Assembly: GCA_028710895.1 (NCBI GenBank)
Contig: JAQTTH010000001.1
Location: 405,876-469,875 of the forward strand
DNA length: 64,000 nucleotides
Direction: 5' to 3'
Source: Paludibacter sp.
Lineage (GTDB): Bacteria > Bacteroidota > Bacteroidia > Bacteroidales > Paludibacteraceae
Positions within the stretch are counted from its first letter, which is position 1. Each line of letters begins with the position of its first letter. Positions 1 through 7,192 of the stretch are shown piece by piece. The notes beneath the pieces are model-generated. The model did not search any database and was not told the origin of the DNA. It saw nothing but the letters and a program-made list of their open reading frames with translations. The translations under genes were made by a program, and so were the position numbers.

Positions 1-1207
1 ACAAGAACCACAAACAAGCGGGTATTTGTGTATTTAAAAAGAGCTTTGTCGGCAAGTTTACAATACAATCTACCAATCCTTTTTCTATCAAGGCTTTTCG
101 AATGTCGCCCTCACCTGTTGTATTGGTGGTTAATGCACCTTTCGAAAGCACAAAACCGGCTTGTCCGGTTGGTGCTAAATGATAAAGGAAATGTTGAATC
201 CAGGCATAGTTGGCATTTCCGGCAGGTGGTGTTAGTTGCTCTCCCAATACTTTCCATCGTGCATCGTCACGCAATAACTCTCCACTCCAGTCGCTGTCAT
301 TAAACGGTGGATTAGCGATTATATAATCGGCTTTCAGGTCTTTATGCGCATCATTCAGAAACGAACCTTCGTTGTTCCATTTTACATTGCTGCTGTCTAT
401 ACCACGAATAGAAAGGTTCATCTTTGCCAACCGCCAGGTTGTTTGGTTGCTTTCTTGTCCGTAAATAGAGATACGGTCAGTTGGGCTTAGCAGAGACGCA
501 ATGCCTTGCGTCTGTACAGCCTTTTTCTTATAATAATCTTGATGTTTGTTGATAAACTTTTCACTTTGTACAAACATGCCACCGCTACCACAACATGGGT
601 CAAACACTCGTCCTTCGTAAGGTTCAAGCATTTCTACCAATAATTTCACTACACTCTGAGGCGTGTAAAATTGACCACCTTTTTTTCCTTCGGATAATGC
701 AAATTCGCCCAGGAAGTATTCAAAAACCTGTCCTAGTAAATCTTTGCTTTGTGCTTCTTTTGTTCCTAAGGTAGCAGACCCGACCAAATTAACCAGACCG
801 CCCAAACTGGCTTTGTCAAGTTTTTCTTGCGCAAATACTTTTGGCAAAACACCACGCAATGAGAGATTGTCTTTTTCAATGGCATCCATTGCATCGTCAA
901 TGTCTTTGCCTATGGTTGGCTGTGTGGCTCTGCCTTGTATGTAATTCCAACGAGCAGTGGCGGGAACAAAGAATACTTTCTCTGCAAGATATTCATTTTT
1001 GTCTTCGGGGTCGGCTCCCTCACTTTTCTGAGCTAATAAATTTTGATATTGTTCTTCGAAAGCATCGGATATGTATTTCAGGAAAATCAAACCCAAAGCA
1101 ACGTGTTTGTATTCAGCCGCATCCATATTCTTGCGGAGTTTGTCGGCTGCCTTCCAAAGTTTTACTTTCAATGGTTCTTCTTGTTCTGTTTTTGCTATTT
1201 TAGCCAT
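1..1207 (-). CDS. hsdM: Type I restriction-modification methyltransferase subunit HsdM (3' end outside window)
   Basis: This is the N-6 adenine methylase (M) subunit of a type I restriction-modification system; in the HsdR2M2S complex it methylates adenine and contributes to recognition. The N-terminal helical domain ([20 protein letters not shown], about residues 16-35) is the HsdM_N type. The AdoMet-binding motif [11 protein letters not shown] lies near residue 200 and the catalytic NPPF motif near residue 300. The ATG at 1205-1207 is preceded on the minus strand by a TATTTTTG -7 element at 1246-1253. The frame is open to base 1, so roughly 400 residues are visible and the C-terminus, hsdS and hsdR would lie to the left. 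It is separated from the upstream minus-strand gene by a terminator, so it starts its own unit. Family assignment is secure. Confidence 0.95.
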   Translation of the reverse strand, partial: MAKIAKTEQEEPLKVKLWKAADKLRKNMDAAEYKHVALGLIFLKYISDAFEEQYQNLLAQKSEGADPEDKNEYLAEKVFFVPATARWNYIQGRATQPTIGKDIDDAMDAIEKDNLSLRGVLPKVFAQEKLDKASLGGLVNLVGSATLGTKEAQSKDLLGQVFEYFLGEFALSEGKKGGQFYTPQSVVKLLVEMLEPYEGRVFDPCCGSGGMFVQSEKFINKHQDYYKKKAVQTQGIASLLSPTDRISIYGQESNQTTWRLAKMNLSIRGIDSSNVKWNNEGSFLNDAHKDLKADYIIANPPFNDSDWSGELLRDDARWKVLGEQLTPPAGNANYAWIQHFLYHLAPTGQAGFVLSKGALTTNTTGEGDIRKALIEKGLVDCIVNLPTKLFLNTQIPACLWFL

Positions 1208-1368
1208 TTTCTGTTATTAGATATTGTTTCTTTTGATTCCAGATGCAAAAATACTCTTATTTATTTTGATAACTACTATTCATCTATTATTTGAAGACCT
1301 TTTTAAAAATCCAAAGATAAACACTATTTTTCGAATTAACAACACTTTTATTAAATTAATTTTCTATC

Positions 1369-1401
1369 AAAAAGAAAGAGAGTAGCCTCCTACTCTCTTT
1401 C
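1369..1401 (-). terminator. Rho-independent terminator of the 1428-2363 gene
   Basis: A perfect 12-bp stem (1374-1385 with 1390-1401) closes a 4-base loop and is followed on the minus strand by a run of five T. It sits 27 bases after the stop codon of the preceding minus-strand gene. Confidence 0.85.
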
Positions 1402-1427
1402 CGATTCGCTTAAAGCAGACCGCATGT

Positions 1428-2363
1428 TTATTTCTGTGCTGCAGGCATTAGGGGTAATTCTTTTGCCATGCTCACATTCAGCGTAACAAGGTTATCGCCA
1501 GGCACATTCAGGGGCACTTGTTGGGTTACGTAGCCAATTTTCGAAAGCTTCACGATATAAACGCCCGGGTCGAGCGATTTCACATTCATGCCGCCTGCCA
1601 CGCCTGTTGTTTTTTCGAGCACAAGCGTTTGGTCGAGCGTAAATTCCATTTTCACACCCGGAAGACCTGTTCCCGTTTCGGCATCGGTAATGAAGGCATT
1701 CAGCATCAGAGAGCCCGAGAATAAAATCACCTTACGGTTGTTTTGGTATTCGTTGTATAGCGCCTGATTGCTAAACTTAAAAGTATCCATCATTAAATCA
1801 ACCTTATCGATTGTTGCCATTTCGGCTTCGAAGAGTACTGCCAGTTGGTCGGTGCTTTGTTTCCGTCCGATTGTTCCGCCCTTTGGTGTGCCAATAGCGG
1901 CTTTAAACGCATCCGCTGCTGTTTTGTAATCGGCAATTTTCGCGGGGGTAATGCCATAAGCCGTGAGTTTGTCCTTGTTAGCATCTGCCGATTTGTAAAT
2001 CACGCCCAGGGTAGTGTCCAGCTCATTGTCCGACATATTTTTCAGACCCGATTCGGTGTAATAGATTTCATTGGCCAACACTACGTTTCCAGTCATCTGT
2101 GCATACACCTGAATAGCATGGCTTAATTCCACGGCCTTTTGCAGGGCTGTTTTTCGTAAGTTCTCCTTTTGTTTGCGCAAACCGGTAATGTCGGTTGCCT
2201 GTTGTTCCTTGTACGAGTCAATTTCAGTCAAATTCGTTTCGATCTCCGTTGTCAGGTCGGCCATAACCGGAAGGTCTGTAAAGAATTCGGCAGATTTTTT
2301 CAGAAATAAGAGTACGCGTCTGAGCATAGAGTAAATGCTGCTTTGTTTTGAAGTCATAATCAT
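1428..2363 (-). CDS. Unknown helical protein with C-terminal carboxypeptidase-regulatory-like domain
   Basis: A protein of 311 residues with no recognised name. About residues 1-210 are strongly helical with heptad-like patterning and no clear signal peptide. Residues about 215-300 look like a carboxypeptidase regulatory-like (transthyretin-type) beta-sandwich: AFITDAETGTGLPGVKMEF, a glycine-rich turn, then GVYIVKLSKIGYVTQQVPL. The helical part resembles the 229-residue protein at 50008-50697, clearest in FKFSNQALYNEYQNNRKVI against FKKINPTFYGEYEKTRIII. Both genes have a 21-bp-period tandem array just upstream. The start could be the first ATG or the third codon. A terminator follows the stop. 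Function is unknown; a structural or DNA-associated role would be a guess. Confidence 0.75.
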   Translation of the reverse strand: MIMTSKQSSIYSMLRRVLLFLKKSAEFFTDLPVMADLTTEIETNLTEIDSYKEQQATDITGLRKQKENLRKTALQKAVELSHAIQVYAQMTGNVVLANEIYYTESGLKNMSDNELDTTLGVIYKSADANKDKLTAYGITPAKIADYKTAADAFKAAIGTPKGGTIGRKQSTDQLAVLFEAEMATIDKVDLMMDTFKFSNQALYNEYQNNRKVILFSGSLMLNAFITDAETGTGLPGVKMEFTLDQTLVLEKTTGVAGGMNVKSLDPGVYIVKLSKIGYVTQQVPLNVPGDNLVTLNVSMAKELPLMPAAQK

Positions 2364-2430
2364 TAAATTTTAAATTGTTTATATTAGGTATTAAATCTAT
2401 TTATTTGGTTTCGGTGGCTGTTGCAGTCAA

Positions 2431-2711
2431 TTACGAGCCTTTCAATTTCTTGTCAGAAGCGTTCAAGCAAATGTCAGACTCGTTCAAGCTGATGTCAGAG
2501 GCGTTCAAGCAAATGTCAGAAGCGTTCAAGCTAATGTCAGACTCGTTCAAACTGATGTCAGAAGCGTTCAAGCAAATGTCAGACTCGTTCAAGCTGATGT
2601 CAGAAGCGTTCAAGCTGATGTCAGAGGCGTTCAAGCGAATGTCAGAAGCGTTCAAGCTGATGTCAGAGGCGTTCAAGCGAATGTCAGAAGCGTTCAATTT
2701 CCCGACAGATT
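2431..2711. repeat. 21-bp tandem repeat array (about 13 units)
   Basis: Twelve full units begin with GTCAGA at 2452, 2473, 2494, 2515, 2536, 2557, 2578, 2599, 2620, 2641, 2662 and 2683, each exactly 21 bases apart. The typical unit is GTCAGA(A/G/C)(G/T)CGTTCAAGC(A/T)(A/G)AT with few variants. Degenerate edge units with TTTCAATTT or GTTCAATTT lie at both ends. Because 21 is divisible by three, long frames stay open on both strands (plus heptad SEAFKQM, minus heptad LNASDIS). Neither is clearly a gene. The array ends about 70 bases before the start of the 1428-2363 gene. Confidence 0.95.
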
Positions 2712-3027
2712 TATTTTTTTGAACGTACGTACCCTGTTTTTTCAGAAAAAACTCATTTTCGCGGTTGAATATTCCTTTTTCGCAACAATCAGTTTCGTTC
2801 CAGCGGAAACCGGCTTCGCCCGCCGCTCCCGAAAACGACCGCAATATAAAACATGTGTCGCATTGTTTTTTAAATTAAATGATGTACGACAAGCTTTTAT
2901 GACGTACGACAAAGCCAAAGTGGAGTACGACAACAAGGGATGGAGTTTGACAAAGGCGAATGTATGAGAATGTGCAGGAGATGAGGAATTTAGGGGAGAG
3001 ATTTATATTATCTTTTACATTCAGAAA

Positions 3028-3206
3028 GAGGGGCGTTAGTCCTGAGATCTTCGTAGTATCAGTTGAAAAAGAATTTTGAGGGGCGCTAGCCCTGATGTCT
3101 TAATCTGACAAGTTTAAATTGTTTTATAAATAGATTTCAGGGCTAACGCCCCTCTTGATTCATGTTGTACGTATTTCCTACAAAGATATCAGGGCTAACG
3201 CCCCTT
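3028..3206. repeat. Four REP-like hairpin copies, two direct and two inverted
   Basis: An 18-base motif, GAGGGGCGTTAGCCCTGA, occurs at 3028-3045 (one change) and 3078-3095 (one change) on plus and as its complement at 3137-3154 and 3189-3206. Each copy can fold as GGGC-GTTA-GCCC. The spacing is 50 bases within the first pair and 52 within the second, and the pairs face each other like a bacterial interspersed mosaic element. No gene lies here; the stretch 2724-3503 is made of this cluster and the next repeat. Confidence 0.85.
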
Positions 3207-3249
3207 TAAGTTGATTTATATAAGGTCAGAATAGAATGGAGTATTTATA

Positions 3250-3462
3250 AAAGAATGGAACGCGGATGGAACATTCCGTGAAACGGAAAAACGCAGATAC
3301 AGCGGATTGACACTGATAAAATGTAAAGACGGATTGAAATATGGATTTTTGTCATGCAAGCATGACCGACAAGACAGCACCTATATTAAAATCATTCCGG
3401 CTAGTCGGAATAAAATCCGCATAAAATCAGCTATATCAGCAAAAATCCGCGTTCTATTCTTT
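3250..3462. repeat. MITE-like interspersed repeat, copy 1
   Basis: An element of about 210 bp with terminal inverted repeats: AAGAATGGAACGCGGAT at the left, ATCCGCGTTCTATTCTT at the right. It contains two internal palindromes: GTCATGCAAGCATGAC at 3351-3366 and ATTCCGGCTAGTCGGAAT at 3394-3411. A second copy with the same termini and internal palindromes lies at 15298-15507. It carries no coding frame. No transposase for it is in the window. Confidence 0.8.
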
Positions 3463-3503
3463 CGGGCATTTTACTATAAGGATATAAGGGCTATTATTGA
3501 ACG

Positions 3504-4355
3504 CTATTTGTAGTGAATAAATTTGTGGCTATAATTGCGGTACACCTTGAATACCACATCACAATGCTGCAGATGTACTTTCAATAGCCCGATATTACCC
3601 GTGATATTACGTATCTTCCGCGTGTTTAGCATATACGATCGGTGGCATCGTTGAAATTCGGGATGCGGCAGCAGCAATTCTTCCAACTGCGCCATGCTTC
3701 CTGTTAGTACTTCATAAGGTTTGGGCGCATTCGAATCGAAATACAAATTCACGTAATTGCCATTCACTTTGAAATAACTTATTTCTTCAGACGGATATGC
3801 TCCCCCCTTCATCGCTGTCAGGTCAACGCGTTTCGATAAAACGGGTGTAGGTGCTATGATTTCGGTGGCTTGTGTTGCCGGTTGCTTTTTAAAATGCCTG
3901 AGGAAGAAATCGGGGAGACTGTAAATGGCCAACAAGGGTAAAAAATTATACACAACCGTAAAATAAATAATACAGTAGAGGAATTCCGACGAAATACACA
4001 CCGGTGGCAGAAACTCCGCCACGTACAGGTAGTTGCACGAGTACATTAAAATGACAAACAGGATGAAGTTGATAATTTCCATGGGGACGGGAAGATCATT
4101 CCTGCCGTATATGCGCCTGAAAAGCAGAGGGAAAATCCGGAAAAAGAGCAGATACATCGCCATACACAGGCATCCTATTCCCGAAAGCAGCCAATGGTAG
4201 TGCGGTATTTTCTCTACGTGGGCACCAAAGGGGTGTTTGTAATTCACCATGACGATGATACAAACCGAAACGAAAAGCGCAAATAACGAACTCCACGGCA
4301 TTGTATAGGGCCGCGGCAATGAAATGTTCAGGTAAGTTCTAATTTTTCCATTCAT
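3504..4355 (-). CDS. Membrane-anchored LytTR-domain transcriptional regulator
   Basis: A 283-residue regulator. The N-terminal half has about four hydrophobic segments (roughly residues 18-36, 52-72, 90-112 and 122-146). The C-terminal 95 residues are a LytTR DNA-binding domain: ISYFKVNGNYVNLYF, then PEFQRCHRSYMLNTRKI. There is no receiver domain, so it is a membrane one-component regulator rather than a classical response regulator. No partner histidine kinase is adjacent and the gene stands alone between repeat-rich spacers. Targets cannot be read from the sequence; LytTR proteins bind paired direct repeats upstream of promoters. Confidence 0.85.
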   Translation of the reverse strand: MNGKIRTYLNISLPRPYTMPWSSLFALFVSVCIIVMVNYKHPFGAHVEKIPHYHWLLSGIGCLCMAMYLLFFRIFPLLFRRIYGRNDLPVPMEIINFILFVILMYSCNYLYVAEFLPPVCISSEFLYCIIYFTVVYNFLPLLAIYSLPDFFLRHFKKQPATQATEIIAPTPVLSKRVDLTAMKGGAYPSEEISYFKVNGNYVNLYFDSNAPKPYEVLTGSMAQLEELLLPHPEFQRCHRSYMLNTRKIRNITGNIGLLKVHLQHCDVVFKVYRNYSHKFIHYK

Positions 4356-4782
4356 AAAGATTCCGGCAATTCGTGAAACGCTTTAAACAAACAGAGAATA
4401 CAATTAATCGACAAACAATATCATAAAATTATAATTTGCGAAAATAATAAATTTCAGTTAATTACAAGCAATTTGAAATTAATTTCTTTAAATTTCTGCT
4501 ACACATTGTTGATTTTTGTTCCAATCCGGCTGAAAAACAAAAGTAAATACACTTATGAATGAGGCATATAAACAAAAACAGCCCCGTTAGGGCTGCAGAT
4601 TTTTTTTTGTATCGAAAATTTAGTTGATGTAGTGGATATTGAATCGGGATATGCTGCTTGAAAACTCAACAGCACGATTTTTGGGGTTTCGAAGAACGTA
4701 CATTTTATGCTGTAAGACAATACAAACCTTATGAACTGTTTATTCAAAACTGTTATGCCGAACAGCGTTTAAGTGCAGATTT
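4356..4782. other. Gene-free spacer between two minus-strand regulators
   Basis: No convincing gene is present. It holds a small hairpin followed by T residues (4579-4608) and, at 4678-4736, a stretch similar to 8898-8950 (TGCTGTAAGACAATACAAACC against TGCTGTAAAACAATATGAGCC). The plus frame through 4658-4790 is open but has no credible start or domain and looks like repeat or decayed sequence. Confidence 0.5.
4579..4608 (+). terminator. Terminator-like hairpin without an obvious upstream gene
   Basis: CAGCCC and GGGCTG (4579-4584, 4590-4595) close a 5-base loop, followed by GCAGA and a run of nine T on the plus strand. No plus-strand gene precedes it; it may be a relic. Confidence 0.4.
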
Positions 4783-5202
4783 CTATTCTTCAAGTTGCTT
4801 TTTCAGATCTTTCATAGTTGTTTGCATAAAAGCTTCTTTATCTTTTTTTGCTTCGTCTATTGTAGCTTTGATATCGGCCGGAATGCTGAAAAATTTTTCT
4901 GCCCACAAATATATTTCAGTTAGCACAGGCAATAAATCAATCCCTTTTTCTGTCAGTCTGTATAAATTTTTTGCTTTACTCCCCGGGTGTTCCAGTTTCT
5001 CAATAATCTTATTTTCTTCGAGTGTTTGTAGTCTTGAAGCTAAAATATTGGTTGCTATACCTTCTTCCGATTTTAGGAAATCGCCATAAGTGCTCTTTCC
5101 CCAAAACATTAAATCCCTGATAATAAGCAATGACCACTTGTCGCCAAATACATCAAGACTACAACTTATTGGGCATTCCGATCTTTTTTTTACTGTTTCC
5201 AT
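4783..5202 (-). CDS. HxlR-family winged-helix transcriptional regulator
   Basis: A 139-residue HxlR/MarR-like regulator. The family signature is present: Cys residues in SECPISCSLDVFGDKWSLLI (about 8-27), then LASRLQTLEENKIIEK and YRLTEKGIDLLPVLTEI of the wing and last helix. Members of this family often sense electrophiles, quinones or aldehydes through the N-terminal cysteine. It is divergent from an SDR and a quinone-oxidoreductase-like gene, so it probably controls them; a palindrome lies just past their promoter. The C-terminal tail (about residues 110-139) is a charged helix longer than in many relatives. Confidence 0.92.
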   Translation of the reverse strand: METVKKRSECPISCSLDVFGDKWSLLIIRDLMFWGKSTYGDFLKSEEGIATNILASRLQTLEENKIIEKLEHPGSKAKNLYRLTEKGIDLLPVLTEIYLWAEKFFSIPADIKATIDEAKKDKEAFMQTTMKDLKKQLEE

Positions 5203-5222
5203 AAATATTTTATAAATATCAC

Positions 5223-5272
5223 TTGCATTTTGAAAGTTGTTTCATATCTTTGCACTTGCAAATTGCAAGCAA
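5223..5272 (+). promoter_or_regulatory. Promoter of the SDR gene with probable HxlR operator
   Basis: TTG at 5223-5225, 19 bases, then TATCTTTG at 5245-5252 match the Bacteroidota pattern TTTG-N19-21-TAnnTTTG. Immediately downstream, ACTTGCAAATTGCAAG (about 5255-5270) is a near-perfect inverted repeat, and ACTTGCA also occurs at 5221-5227. The position is suited to repression by the divergent HxlR protein; this is inference. Confidence 0.65.
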
Positions 5273-5303
5273 AATTACAAATAATTCTTTTATAAATAGT
5301 AAT

Positions 5304-6068
5304 ATGGAAATAAAAAATAAAACAGTACTGATAACCGGAGGTAGTGCCGGCATCGGACTTGAAGCAACAAAACAGTTTTTAGAAAATGGTGCAACAGTAA
5401 TTATTACAGGCAGAAATCAGGAAAAATTAGATGCCGTGAAAAAACGTTTTCCGAATGTGATTGTTATAAAAAGTGATGCTGCCAAAGCAGAAGATGCAAT
5501 TTCGCTCTACAATCAGGTCAAGGCATTGGGCGGGATAGATATTCTTTATAACAATGCTGGTGTCGGGGTTATGCCATCTAATTTAGGTGTTGCCAATGAC
5601 CAGCATGTTGAAGGTGCAAGCTACGAGATGAATATCAATTATTTAGGGGTAATTCGTCTGAACAATCTTTTTTTAGATATGCTTCAGTCAAGAAAAGAAA
5701 GCGCCATCATTAATACAACATCCGTATTAAGTTATGTACCTTCATTGCTTGAAGCAACTTATTCGGCTACCAAAACAGCATTGGCATTTTACACAAAATC
5801 GCTGAGAGAACATTTACGAATTGTAAACAGTCCGGTAAAAGTATTTGAACTATTGCCACCTGCTGTAGAAACCGAGCTTGTCGCACATAGAAAGATAAAA
5901 AAAATGAGCACCGAAAAACTAATTAAAGGATTGATTGCCGGATTGAAAAAAGACCAATACACAATTCGTATGGGCTACACTTCAACATTTTATTTTCTCA
6001 ACCGCTTGTTTCCAAAACTGGCTTTTGCACTGGTTAATCCTAAGAAAGCTGAGCAATATTTAAAATAA
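5304..6068 (+). CDS. Short-chain dehydrogenase/reductase
   Basis: A 254-residue classical SDR. The nucleotide-binding motif TGGSAGIG is near the N-terminus, NNAG follows mid-domain, and the catalytic Ser and YSATK motif lie near residues 140-156. It reduces or oxidises a carbonyl/alcohol with NAD(P)(H); the substrate is not predictable. The ATG at 5304 is preferred over an upstream in-frame ATG at 5223 because the -7 element at 5245-5252 lies downstream of the latter. It is followed after 14 bases by an oxidoreductase gene, forming a two-gene operon opposite the HxlR regulator, which suggests a detoxification role. Confidence 0.92.
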   Translation: MEIKNKTVLITGGSAGIGLEATKQFLENGATVIITGRNQEKLDAVKKRFPNVIVIKSDAAKAEDAISLYNQVKALGGIDILYNNAGVGVMPSNLGVANDQHVEGASYEMNINYLGVIRLNNLFLDMLQSRKESAIINTTSVLSYVPSLLEATYSATKTALAFYTKSLREHLRIVNSPVKVFELLPPAVETELVAHRKIKKMSTEKLIKGLIAGLKKDQYTIRMGYTSTFYFLNRLFPKLAFALVNPKKAEQYLK

Positions 6069-6082
6069 AAAAAAACAATAAT

Positions 6083-7084
6083 ATGAAAGCGTACACAGTA
6101 AATCGTTACAGCAAAGAAGATGCCCTTCAACTTGTTGAAATATCCGAACCGGCGATAAATGAAAAAGATGTTCTTGTACAAGTACATTCAGCAGGTGTGA
6201 ATCTTTTAGATTCAAAAATTAGAAATGGCGAATTCAAACTTATTTTGCCGTATAAAACTCCGTTTACATTGGGTCATGATGTGGCGGGTATTGTAACAAA
6301 AATTGGTTCAAAAGTTAGCAAATTCAAAGTAGGAGATGAAGTTTATGCACGACCAGCTGACTATAGAATTGGAACTTTTGCTGAATTTATTTCTATAAAC
6401 GAAGAGGATGTGGCGATCAAACCCAAAAAACTGACAATGGAAGAAGCTGCCTCTATCCCACTGGTAGGCTTAACTGCCTGGCAAGCATTAATCGAAAAAG
6501 CAAATCTTCAGAAAGGTCAGAAAGTTTTCATTCAAGCAGGTTCCGGTGGTGTAGGTACGATTGCCATACAATTGGCAAAACATTTGGGTGCAACCGTAGC
6601 CACAACCACAAGTACCAATAATATTGAGTTGGTAAAGAGTCTGGGTGCTGATGTTGTTATTGATTACAAAACCCAGGATTTTGAAACAATACTCAAAGAT
6701 TATGATTTGGTGTTGAATAGTCAGGACACAAAGACCCTGGAAAAATCACTAAGGATATTAAAACCGGGTGGAAAACTCATCTCCATTTCCGGACCTCCTG
6801 ATCCAAACTTTGCTAAGGAAATCGGATTGAGTTGGATGCTGAAAGTGGTTCTCACTCTCTTGAGTTATAAAGTAAAGAAGGCGGCAAAGCAACAGGGCGT
6901 GAGCTATTCTTTTCTTTTCATGAAAGCAAATGGAACTCAGTTAAGTCGGATTGCTTCGCTTATTGATACGGGTATTATACGTCCGGTTATGGACAAGGTC
7001 TTTTCATTCGAGGCTACCAACGAGGCTTTGAGTTATGTGGAAACTGGCCGTGCCAAAGGTAAAGTCGTTGTCAAAGTGAAATAG
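6083..7084 (+). CDS. NADPH:quinone oxidoreductase-like medium-chain dehydrogenase
   Basis: A 333-residue zinc-independent member of the MDR superfamily (quinone reductase/zeta-crystallin type). The N-terminal GroES-like fold has GHDVAGIVTKIG (about residue 65), and the Rossmann domain has AGSGGVGTIAIQLAKHLGA (about residues 153-171). The cysteine cluster of zinc alcohol dehydrogenases is missing. It probably transfers hydride from NADPH to quinones or reactive carbonyls in the cytoplasm. It is co-transcribed with the SDR upstream and ends in a strong terminator, under presumed HxlR control. Confidence 0.9.
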   Translation: MKAYTVNRYSKEDALQLVEISEPAINEKDVLVQVHSAGVNLLDSKIRNGEFKLILPYKTPFTLGHDVAGIVTKIGSKVSKFKVGDEVYARPADYRIGTFAEFISINEEDVAIKPKKLTMEEAASIPLVGLTAWQALIEKANLQKGQKVFIQAGSGGVGTIAIQLAKHLGATVATTTSTNNIELVKSLGADVVIDYKTQDFETILKDYDLVLNSQDTKTLEKSLRILKPGGKLISISGPPDPNFAKEIGLSWMLKVVLTLLSYKVKKAAKQQGVSYSFLFMKANGTQLSRIASLIDTGIIRPVMDKVFSFEATNEALSYVETGRAKGKVVVKVK

Positions 7085-7132
7085 AAGATTACCCGAAGTA
7101 AAATAAGTCCCGGGAAACTTAGCCGGTCAGAA

Positions 7133-7176
7133 AAAACAGAAGCCGCAGAGAAAATCTTCTCCGCGGCTTCTGTTTT
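7133..7176. terminator. Bidirectional terminator between convergent genes
   Basis: A 14-bp perfect stem (7133-7146 with 7163-7176) has A residues on one side and T residues on the other, with further pairing inside the loop. It serves the plus-strand oxidoreductase and the minus-strand GH43 gene. Confidence 0.85.
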
Positions 7177-7192
7177 GAATTAAGATGAATGA

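Noticed and set aside
841-1203. Plus-strand frames across the hsdM gene
   Set aside because: They are shadows of a strongly conserved methylase read on the other strand.
2431-2711. CRISPR array
   Set aside because: Units are contiguous with no spacers, and no cas genes are in the window.
2375-2722. Plus-strand frame of SEAFKQM heptads as a coiled-coil gene
   Set aside because: Its openness follows from the 21-base period; the minus frame is open too, and the frame has no domain or clear ribosome site. It is treated as a repeat array.
2431-2844. Minus-strand frame of LNASDIS heptads as a gene
   Set aside because: Same reason; the non-repeat N-terminal part runs through unrelated spacer.
2719-2967. 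82-codon frame between the array and the hairpin cluster
   Set aside because: Low-complexity composition, no domain, no promoter; probably spacer.
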